Shown one piece after another: positions 36,019 through 42,903 of a DNA stretch of 64,000 bases. The stretch is from Streptomyces aureocirculatus (GTDB lineage: Bacteria > Actinomycetota > Actinomycetes > Streptomycetales > Streptomycetaceae). Positions within the stretch are counted from its first letter, which is position 1. Every line of letters starts with the position of its first letter. The stretch covers positions 71,518 to 135,517 of the forward strand of contig NZ_JOAP01000032.1 in NCBI RefSeq assembly GCF_000720475.1, written 5' to 3'. Below the pieces are notes generated by a model, which was not told the DNA's origin, searched no databases, and saw nothing but the letters and a program-made list of their open reading frames with translations. The position numbers and the translations under genes were made by a program.

Positions 36019-36521
36019 GATTCCCCCAGGCGGCTCCCGCCGAGTTCCACCTCGAACGGCTCGGAGCAGTGCGGGCACTCCACGGCGGCGCGGGTGTGGC
36101 CCTCGGCGTTGATCTGACGGTAGAAGTCCTGGAGGAAGGCGAGGTCGGAGGCGAACATGCTCTCCACCGTCCCGTCGTGCACGCTCGGCAGGGAGCCGAG
36201 CCGCGTGATGACCCGGCCGAGCAGCACCACCGACAGGTACGCGGGGTTCTCCTGGACCCGCACGTCGCGCAGCGGGACCAGTTCGTCCCGTGCCGTGGAC
36301 AGGCGCATCACACCGTCCCGGTGGACGGTGCCCGCCTCGTCGACGTAGCCGCGCGGGAGCTGGAAGGGGAACTCGGTGCGCAGAGCCCGCGGTGCCGTCC
36401 CGGTGGGAGCGGCGGCGGAAGACGTAAGGGGGGACTCCGCTTCCGCCGCCGCGGTCCGAGGGGCCGGTGGCGCCGCGGCGGCCGTGCCCGCCTCCGGCGC
36501 ACCGGCAGCCGTGCGCCGCAT
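36015..36521 (-). CDS. CIS tail assembly protein, gpE-like, with C-terminal zinc knuckle
   Basis: 168 aa. The Ala/Pro-rich N-terminus is followed by a conserved domain: RTEFPFQLPRGYVDEAGTVHRDGVMRLSTARDE, LVPLRDVRVQENPAYLSVVLLGRVITRLGSL, ASDLAFLQDFYRQIN. It ends with CPHCSEPFEVELGG, a zinc knuckle. This matches the tail-assembly proteins that follow tube genes in CIS. ATG 36521 overlaps the tube stop (TAATG). The longer upstream reading covers the tube gene and is spurious. Confidence 0.85.
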   Translation of the reverse strand: MRRTAAGAPEAGTAAAAPPAPRTAAAEAESPLTSSAAAPTGTAPRALRTEFPFQLPRGYVDEAGTVHRDGVMRLSTARDELVPLRDVRVQENPAYLSVVLLGRVITRLGSLPSVHDGTVESMFASDLAFLQDFYRQINAEGHTRAAVECPHCSEPFEVELGGSRLGES

Positions 36522-36964
36522 TATTCGATGACCAGTTCTTCGAAGACGATGGTCACGGTCTCGCTCAGCACGGCGGCCTCGCCGGCCTTGAGGGTGCTGG
36601 CGTCGATCTTGCTGCACCAGGCGTTGCGCAGGTTGTAGCGCTTCACCGGGTTGTCCTCGTAATCCATCATGATGATGGAGGCGTTCTTGCGGGCCGTGCT
36701 CATCCGGCCGTTGATCGAGTCGTTGATCCACGTCGTGAACGCGGTCGACTGGGTCATGCCGCGCACCACGGTGCACTGCCCGTTCTTCTGCACACCCGGC
36801 AGCAGATTGATGTCGATCTTGCCCTGGGCAGTGTTCTGGGGGCTGACGATGACGTCCTGTTCGATGCTGAGACCGCTGACCTCCGCGAGGTACTCGACCA
36901 TCACACCGTCGATCTGGAGACCGAAATTGTGTGAAGTGAGGGAGTCGCCCTGCATGAGACTCAT
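36521..36964 (-). CDS. CIS tail tube protein, main copy (gp19 family)
   Basis: 147 aa. SHNFGLQIDGVMVEYLAEVSGLSIEQDVI, CTVVRGMTQSTAFTTWINDSINGR, NASIIMMDYEDNPVKRYNLRNAWCSKIDASTLKAG and SETVTIVFEELVIE fit the tube fold. It lies directly after the sheath gene, as in other CIS loci, and is probably the repeating tube ring protein. A 95-bp non-coding gap with repeated GGCTTCT separates it from the sheath. Confidence 0.93.
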   Translation of the reverse strand: MSLMQGDSLTSHNFGLQIDGVMVEYLAEVSGLSIEQDVIVSPQNTAQGKIDINLLPGVQKNGQCTVVRGMTQSTAFTTWINDSINGRMSTARKNASIIMMDYEDNPVKRYNLRNAWCSKIDASTLKAGEAAVLSETVTIVFEELVIE

Positions 36965-37059
36965 GTGTTCGCTGTCTTCCTAGGCTTCTTGGCTTCGAGG
37001 CTTCTGGGCTGCTGATCCGGGCTTCTGGGATTCTTGACGTCGGGCCGGTGGCCCGGGGC

Positions 37060-38667
37060 CTACTCCTCCAGCTCCCCGTTGCCGCTGGAGAACTGCGAAA
37101 GCCGGAAGATCACGAACTCCGCCGGCTTGACCGGGGCGACACCGATCTCGCAGATGACCCGGCCGAGGTCGACCGACTCCGGCGGGTTGGTCTCCTCGTC
37201 ACACTTGACGTAGAAGGCCTCCTGGGGCCGCTGCCCGAAGAGCGCGCCGCTGCGCCACTCGTTGACCAGGAACGCCGAGATGTTGCGTCGGATGCGGGCC
37301 CACAGCGCGTGGTCGTTCGGCTCGAACACCACCCACTGGGTGCCGATGAGTATCGACTCCTCCAGGTAGTTGAAGTACCGGCGGATGTTCAGGTAGCGCC
37401 ACTCCGGGTCCGAGGACAGGGTGCGTGCTCCCCAGACGCGGATGCCCCGGCCGGGGAAGGCGCGGATGCAGTTGACGCCGATGGGGTTGAGCAGGTCCTG
37501 CTCGCCCCGGGTGATCTGCAGCTCCAGGTCGACGGCGCCGCGCACCACCTCGTTGGCGGGGGCCTTGTGCACACCGCGCTCGAAGTCGTTGCGGGCCCAG
37601 ATGCCGGCGACGTGGCCGCTCGGCGGGACCATGCGGGCCTGGCCCGTGGCCGGGTCGAAGGACTTCAGCCAGGGGTAGTACAGGGCCGCGTACTTGGAGT
37701 CGTAGCCAGCCGTCTCCTGGCGCCAGACCCGGATCTGACGGGCGTTGAGGCTCGGGGGCGGGTCGATGACGGCGACCCGGTCGCCCATCAGCTCGCAGTG
37801 GGCGATGAGCCCGAGCTGCACGGCCTTGACGGCCTCCAGGTCGATCGCGCCCCGCTGGTAGGCGGCCATGAGGTCGGGCACGGCCACCATGGAGATCTCG
37901 TCGACGGCCTCCAGGCCACCGAAACCGGTGCGGTCCGCCGAGTCGCCGAGGTACTGGGCCGGGCCGGGGTGGGCGGGAGCCTCCCGCTCCACCGGCGCCG
38001 GAGCGGGCGGCGCGGCGGGCGGCGCGGCGGGCGGCGCGGCCAGGGTGACCGTCTGGTTCTCGGGGCGGGTGAGCTGCGCCGCCGACGCGGCCTCCGTCAC
38101 CGTGATGAGCTTGGAGCGCTCCTTGACCTGGGTGACGACGTAGGCCCTGGTGCCCTTCTTGGCGCTCACGTCGAACGTCTCGACCTGCTTGTCGCCGTCC
38201 TTGACGATCAGCTTGAAGCGCTCGGCGGGGCCCTCGCCCTCGGGGTCGGCGACCTCCACCGTCAGCGGGCCCGTGCTGCCCTGCGCGGTGGCCGCCACGG
38301 AGAACGCGCCGAGCTGCTTCGGCTCGGCGGCGGGCAGCGCCGCTGTGGGGGCCGTGCCGGTCACGGCGGCCGGGGCGGCGCCGTCACCGGAGACGCCATC
38401 GGCGGAGCCGCCGACCCGGATGACGTAGGCGGCGGAACCGCCGTTGTTGAAGAACCCGTACACGGAGTGTGCGAGGTAGTACCCGTCGGTGAAGTCGCCG
38501 AACGAGGTGACGTACTGAGTCCAGTTGGTCACCAGTGTGGGTTCGTTGAGCGGCCCGGTCGGCGCGAGCCCGACGAAGGCCGCCACGGAGGTGCCCACCC
38601 CCTCGATCGGGCGTGAACCGCTGGACACCTCCTCGACGTAGACGCCGGGCGACAGGTAGGACGGCAT
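37060..38667 (-). CDS. CIS contractile sheath protein
   Basis: 535 aa. MPSYLSPGVYVEEVSSGSRPIEGVGTSVAAFVGLAP is the classic sheath N-terminus; INAF/NxIRAFPGRGIRVWGARTLSSDPEWRYLNIRRYFNYLEESI and the C-terminal VAPVKPAEFVIFRLSQF are the conserved C-terminal regions. A variable insertion includes an AAPP-repeat linker. ATG 38667 has GGAG upstream; the longer reading was not used. The sheath contracts to push the tube through a membrane. Confidence 0.95.
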   Translation of the reverse strand: MPSYLSPGVYVEEVSSGSRPIEGVGTSVAAFVGLAPTGPLNEPTLVTNWTQYVTSFGDFTDGYYLAHSVYGFFNNGGSAAYVIRVGGSADGVSGDGAAPAAVTGTAPTAALPAAEPKQLGAFSVAATAQGSTGPLTVEVADPEGEGPAERFKLIVKDGDKQVETFDVSAKKGTRAYVVTQVKERSKLITVTEAASAAQLTRPENQTVTLAAPPAAPPAAPPAPAPVEREAPAHPGPAQYLGDSADRTGFGGLEAVDEISMVAVPDLMAAYQRGAIDLEAVKAVQLGLIAHCELMGDRVAVIDPPPSLNARQIRVWRQETAGYDSKYAALYYPWLKSFDPATGQARMVPPSGHVAGIWARNDFERGVHKAPANEVVRGAVDLELQITRGEQDLLNPIGVNCIRAFPGRGIRVWGARTLSSDPEWRYLNIRRYFNYLEESILIGTQWVVFEPNDHALWARIRRNISAFLVNEWRSGALFGQRPQEAFYVKCDEETNPPESVDLGRVICEIGVAPVKPAEFVIFRLSQFSSGNGELEE

Positions 38668-38847
38668 GCTCTGCTCTCCTCGGGGTACGAAACGGGACGT
38701 CCTCACCCTGGCGTGTGCGTCTTGCCGTCGAAACGTCCCCGGGTACCTGCCACCGGGCAAGGCCGTTGCCCGCAAGGGCACTTCGTCCGGCCCTGCCGCC
38801 GGGGGGGCCGGGTGCGCCGCGGGGACGGCACCGGCCCCGCGGGCACG
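38668..38847. other. 180-bp non-coding leader of the sheath gene
   Basis: Between a small ORF after the ATPase and the sheath start. It is the longest non-coding gap in the CIS operon, so it may hold a separate promoter for the highly expressed sheath-tube genes. No dyad or strong promoter hexamers seen. Confidence 0.5.
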
Positions 38848-38985
38848 TCAGGCGGGAGCGTAGCGGCCCGCAGCGGGCTGCGGTACGGGATCACTGCCGG
38901 GCGCGGGCGCCGGGGGCGCACCGGAGGCCATCGCGGCCGCCCCTGCGGGCAACCCCGTCTGCCCGGCCGTCTTGCGGTGTGTCAC
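38848..38985 (-). CDS. Possible 45-aa protein coupled to the CIS ATPase
   Basis: GTG at 38985 overlaps the ATPase stop as GTGA. The product begins VTHRKTAGQTGLPAG and continues Ala/Pro rich to a TGA at 38848-38850. Unknown; the exact overlap suggests translation, but the composition is weak evidence of function. Confidence 0.4.
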   Translation of the reverse strand: MTHRKTAGQTGLPAGAAAMASGAPPAPAPGSDPVPQPAAGRYAPA

Positions 38986-41162
38986 CAGCTCGCTTCACCC
39001 GGCACCAGGCGGCCCGCCTTGCGGTACTCACGGCGGGCGCCCTCCAGGAGGTCGCCCGCACCGACCGGCTCGTCCCGGCCCGCCGCGAGATACGCGGCGG
39101 TGACCACCGCACTGCGGATCCCGCCGCCCGCGAGGTCGAAGTCCCGGGCCAGGGCGGTGACGTCGATGCCCTCGGCGCGGGGGACGTGCGACAGGCCGTG
39201 CCGCCACAGCGCCAGGCGCTGCTCGGCGTCGGGGAAGGGGAAGTCGACCACCAGGTCGAGGCGCCGGGTGAACGCGTCGTCGATGTTGGCGCGCAGATTG
39301 GTGGTCAGGAGCGCGATGCCGTCGAACGACTCCAGGCGCTGCAGCAGATAAGCGCTCTCCAGGTTGGCGTACCTGTCGTGGGCGTCCTTGACCTCCGAGC
39401 GCTTGCCGAAGACGGCGTCGGCCTCGTCGAAGAGGAGCACGGCGTCCGTGCGGTCGGCCTCCGTGAAGATCCGCTCCAGGTTCTTCTCGGTCTCACCGAC
39501 ATACTTGTCCACGATCGAGGAGAGCTGGACGACGTAGAGATCGACCCCCAGATCGGCGGCGATGACTTCCGCGGACAGCGTCTTGCCGGTGCCGGAGTCG
39601 CCCGCGAAGAGCCCGAGGACGCCCCGGCCGCGGCCGCCGCCCGCGCTGAGCCGCCAGTCACCGAGGACCCGGTCGCGATGCCGGGCACGCAGGGAGAGTT
39701 CCCGCAGTTGGGCGAGGGGCCCGTCGGGAAGGACCAGGTCCTGCCAGTCCACCGCAGGACGGATGCGGCGCGCGTGCCGTTCGAGGCCCGATGCCGACTG
39801 CTGCCGGGCGGCGAGACGGACGTGGGCGGCGGTCAGCGGGGTCCCGTCGAAGGCGGCGAGCGCCGCGGCGGCGCGTGCGGCGCGCCCGATGCGTTCCCCG
39901 CCGAGGTGGTACGGGGCAACGGTCGCGGCCAGGTCGAAGCCGTCGGCGTCCGGACCGAGCGCGGTCCGCCAGGCAGGTGTGCCGCCTGCCGGTCGCGGGG
40001 GCGCCTGAAGTACCAGCGGGTCGTGTGTGGACCACTGCGGATCGTAGGGGCGAGGGTCGGCGAGCAGCACGGTCACATCCGTGGCCGCGGTCAACTCGGC
40101 CACCATCGGGCCCGGTTCATCGGGCAGGCCGCACACCACCACCGCCCGGTCGCTCAGGCGTGCCTCCCGCAGCAGCTCGGGGACCTGGTCCGCGGCGCCG
40201 GAGAAGCGCAGCGCGTCGAGGCCCGCCGTGCGCAGGGCGGCCGCGAGGGTGGCAAGGGCGTCGCCCTCGCGCTGCTCACGGAGGTAGACGGCGCACACGC
40301 CCTGACCGAGCAGGTCGGCAAGTCGCTTGCCGAAGTCCTCGCCGTGCGCGGCGCCGGGCCGCGGGTCCGGCACCGGGTGCAACCGCCCGAGGAGTGCGGC
40401 GTCGGCGGTGTCGTCGCCCAAGAGGTGGGCGGTGATCCGGTCGGGCACGCGCAAGGAGCGGGTGAGGAGGGGGCGTTCGGCGTCCTCCACGGTCAGCAGC
40501 CCCAGGGCGCGCAGGGGCGCCGAGAGGTGGAAGCGGGCGCGGGCCGCGGGCAGGTGCGCCGGTACGCCGCACAGCTCCAGGGCGAGCCCGACGGTGGCGC
40601 GGCGGCGGCTCACGTCGTCGTTGAGGTAGCCGTAGAGCGGTTCGAAGGTGCGGTCGAGGTCGGGGGCGAGGGCGATGAGGAGGACGGCCGTGTCCAGCTC
40701 GGTCAGGCGCAGCCTGGCCGCGGTCCTGCCCAGGCGGTCCTCGGCGCCCACCGCCCCCGGCGCGGGCTCACCGGACCGGGAGTCCGCACCGGGCGTTGCA
40801 CGAGACACTTCCGTATCGGGCAGCACACGCGGCACGTCCGTACTGGGCACTGCACGCGGCACGTCCGTATCGGGCGCCGCACGCGGCACGTTCGCACTGG
40901 GCACTGCACACGGCACGTCCGTATCGGGCGCCGCGCGCGGCCACTCGCGCAGCAGGTGGTTCAATGCCTCCCCGGAGACGTACAGACCCCGCAGTGGGTC
41001 GTTCGCGGTGGGGTCGTCGGCGGAGCGGTGTTCGACCAGCGCGGTCACCGACTGCCGCAGCCGGTCAAGGCGGTCGAGCAGGAAGCGGGCCGGGCCCGCC
41101 GCTCCGGGGTCCCGCGGCAGGGTGGCCCCGGCGAAGGTGTCGTCCGGGGGTGCGGCGCTCAT
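38982..41162 (-). CDS. AAA+ ATPase of the CIS locus
   Basis: 726 aa. The C-terminal AAA module has Walker A GLFAGDSGTGKTLSAEV, Walker B AVLLFDEADAVFGKR, sensor LLTTNLRANID and arginine-finger-like FTRRLDLVVDFPFP. The N-terminal half is helical with a second degenerate AAA-like domain. Residues 79-123 are five tandem 9-residue repeats (PDTDVPRAV type). CIS-linked AAA ATPases are proposed to help assembly or recycling of sheath. ATG 41162 overlaps the DUF4255 stop as ATGA. Confidence 0.92.
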   Translation of the reverse strand: MSAAPPDDTFAGATLPRDPGAAGPARFLLDRLDRLRQSVTALVEHRSADDPTANDPLRGLYVSGEALNHLLREWPRAAPDTDVPCAVPSANVPRAAPDTDVPRAVPSTDVPRVLPDTEVSRATPGADSRSGEPAPGAVGAEDRLGRTAARLRLTELDTAVLLIALAPDLDRTFEPLYGYLNDDVSRRRATVGLALELCGVPAHLPAARARFHLSAPLRALGLLTVEDAERPLLTRSLRVPDRITAHLLGDDTADAALLGRLHPVPDPRPGAAHGEDFGKRLADLLGQGVCAVYLREQREGDALATLAAALRTAGLDALRFSGAADQVPELLREARLSDRAVVVCGLPDEPGPMVAELTAATDVTVLLADPRPYDPQWSTHDPLVLQAPPRPAGGTPAWRTALGPDADGFDLAATVAPYHLGGERIGRAARAAAALAAFDGTPLTAAHVRLAARQQSASGLERHARRIRPAVDWQDLVLPDGPLAQLRELSLRARHRDRVLGDWRLSAGGGRGRGVLGLFAGDSGTGKTLSAEVIAADLGVDLYVVQLSSIVDKYVGETEKNLERIFTEADRTDAVLLFDEADAVFGKRSEVKDAHDRYANLESAYLLQRLESFDGIALLTTNLRANIDDAFTRRLDLVVDFPFPDAEQRLALWRHGLSHVPRAEGIDVTALARDFDLAGGGIRSAVVTAAYLAAGRDEPVGAGDLLEGARREYRKAGRLVPGEASW
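40794..40928. repeat. Five 27-bp tandem repeats within the CIS ATPase gene
   Basis: Each unit encodes a 9-residue P(D/S)(T/A)(D/N)VPRA(A/V)-type peptide; units alternate in two versions. They lie in a linker before the conserved helical domain. Confidence 0.88.
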
Positions 41163-41851
41163 GGCCGCTCCGTGGGGCGGGCAGCCGCTTGTCCGCGATC
41201 CGACTGTCCGCGTGCGGTACGTGCCGCCGCCACCTGGTGGGGCCGGTGGGAGCGTTCCTCCGACCGGGGCGGGCCGCCGTCGACACCGCGCACCCGGACC
41301 GTCGCGCCCTCGGTGACCGGCGGCCCGGCGTCGTAGTCGGGGTAGGCCGGGAACGGCACGGTCAGGACGACGTCCAGGGACGGCTTGAGCTCGCCGCCGA
41401 GCGCGGACCAGATGTCGGCGAGGGAGCGGGCCTCGGACTGGTTGCTCGCCACCGTCAGCGGTACCGAAAGGCCCAGGCGGCCGAGGGCGCCCGGGAGTTG
41501 CGCGGCGGACAGGAGCTCGTGCGGCAGCAGGCTCGCGAGGACGGCGGACAGCAGCCGGTGCTCGTCCTGCGGAGTCTTCGTCCAGGCCGTCACCAGGTAG
41601 GAGAGCCGGAACCAGCGCGGCGGCCTGCGGCGGCGTACGACGATGTCCTCGGTGTCGCGCAGCTCCGTGTGGCCGCGCTGCCGCCGGGACACGTCCTCGC
41701 GGATGTCGTACAGATAGGCGTTGATCACGGGCGCGTTGCGCCGGGCCGCCCAGTCGCGGGAGGGCACGTCGAAGGACACGTCGATGCCGGAACCGGCCAG
41801 TGCCCCGCCGCCGACGAGGCCTTTGAGTACCTCGTCCACGTCATGAATCAC
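41159..41851 (-). CDS. DUF4255 CIS protein (sheath cap/terminator-like)
   Basis: 230 aa. DVDEVLKGLVGGGALAGSGIDVSFDVPSRDWAARRNAPVINAYLYDIREDVSRRQRG and WFRLSYLVTAWTKTPQDEHRLLSAVLASLL are DUF4255 hallmarks. Members are linked to the distal cap or tail-terminator of CIS. A disordered His/Arg/Gln-rich tail follows. GTG 41851 has GGGAG 7 nt upstream. First structural gene of the operon, 154 bp after the LuxR-type gene. Confidence 0.9.
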   Translation of the reverse strand: MIHDVDEVLKGLVGGGALAGSGIDVSFDVPSRDWAARRNAPVINAYLYDIREDVSRRQRGHTELRDTEDIVVRRRRPPRWFRLSYLVTAWTKTPQDEHRLLSAVLASLLPHELLSAAQLPGALGRLGLSVPLTVASNQSEARSLADIWSALGGELKPSLDVVLTVPFPAYPDYDAGPPVTEGATVRVRGVDGGPPRSEERSHRPHQVAAARTARGQSDRGQAAARPTERP

Positions 41852-42005
41852 TCTTGCGCTCCCCTTTGCCGTCCGCCGCCCGGACGGGCTCTCTGCGGCC
41901 CCGCCCCCGATCGTGCTGTCCGCGCCGTCCGGTCGGCAGGCACGGCGGGGACGACAGCGGGGCAGCGCCCGTGCCCCAAGGGGCGGCCGCCGCGGGATCG
42001 GCGGC

Positions 42006-42662
42006 TCAGATGTAGCCCTCGCGGAGGGCGTAGGCCACCGCGTGCGAGCGGTTGCGCAGGTGCAGGCGGGTGGTGAGCCCGTGCATCACGTTCTTGACGG
42101 TGCGTTCGGAGTAGGACAGCTTGGTGGCGATCTCCGTGGTGTCCAGGCCCTCGGCGACCAGGCGCACGACGTCCACCTCGCGGGATGTGAGGCCCCGGAA
42201 GGACGCCGGCTGGTCGGTGCCGGTCCTGTGCAGGCGCCCGACTTGGCTGATGAGCCTGCCGAGCAGGTCCGCGGGCAGGTCGCCGCCGCCCTTGGCCGTG
42301 GTCAGGACGGCCTGCACCAGGCGGTGCGCGGTGGCCTCGCGACGCCACACGATGGCGCCGACACCGCACTCGATGACGTCGAGGAGCTCGTTCTCGCGGA
42401 CCGTGCCCACGACGAGCACGGCGCGGGAGCCCTCGCTGCGCACGGTGCGCCGCAGCCGGGCGAGCGCGGCCTCGTCGAGCACGTCCTCGATCAGCATGGC
42501 CACGGTGGCGGGACCGGAGTCCTCGCACAGTTCGACCTCGGGGTGCCGGCGCAACTGGCTGCGGACACCCTCGCGGCTGATCGGGTCGGAGGCTTGTACG
42601 GCGACCCGCACCCGGCTTGCCGGGGGCGCGGAGACCGCGGAGGGCGGAAGTGAGCTGGACAA
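42006..42662 (-). CDS. LuxR/NarL-type response regulator of the CIS locus
   Basis: About 218 aa. N-terminal receiver-like domain, SRVRVAVQASDPISREGVRSQLRRHPEVELC, but the acidic pocket and phosphoacceptor Asp are not evident, so it may be phosphorylation independent. The C-terminal LuxR HTH reads LTSREVDVVRLVAEGLDTTEIATKLSYSERTVKNVMHGLTTRLHLRNRSHAVAYALREG. TTG 42662 has GAGGG upstream; ATG 42731 is an alternative. It precedes the CIS genes on the same strand and is probably their regulator. Confidence 0.88.
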   Translation of the reverse strand: MSSSLPPSAVSAPPASRVRVAVQASDPISREGVRSQLRRHPEVELCEDSGPATVAMLIEDVLDEAALARLRRTVRSEGSRAVLVVGTVRENELLDVIECGVGAIVWRREATAHRLVQAVLTTAKGGGDLPADLLGRLISQVGRLHRTGTDQPASFRGLTSREVDVVRLVAEGLDTTEIATKLSYSERTVKNVMHGLTTRLHLRNRSHAVAYALREGYI

Positions 42663-42866
42663 GCGATTTCCCTCTGGTTCAGGGGCGGGCCGACAGAATC
42701 GAACATGCTCCGGTGCCCGGTGGCTCCGCATCGGTAGAAATTACGTAGGTGTCCATACCTCCGGTGTTTTCGGGCGGCAGAGCGCCGACCCGACGCCGCC
42801 CTGCCCTCTGGGCCGTACCGGGAAGCCGGTTTGACAAGACTTGTACCAACTCACACGATGAACGCC

Positions 42867-42881
42867 GTTAGAAGGTCTAAC
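42867..42881. promoter_or_regulatory. Inverted repeat upstream of the LAL gene
   Basis: GTTAGA-AGG-TCTAAC, a 6-3-6 dyad ending 22 bp before the LAL ATG, in a 241-bp divergent region shared with the CIS LuxR gene. It is the AT-richest stretch here; likely an operator or a promoter-proximal site. Confidence 0.55.
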
Positions 42882-42903
42882 AAAATGACCGGAGGCCGGA
42901 TCG

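Noticed and set aside
38613..41336. 907-aa plus-strand frame opposite the CIS ATPase
   Set aside because: Its composition mirrors the antisense of a real AAA gene with intact Walker motifs on the other strand.
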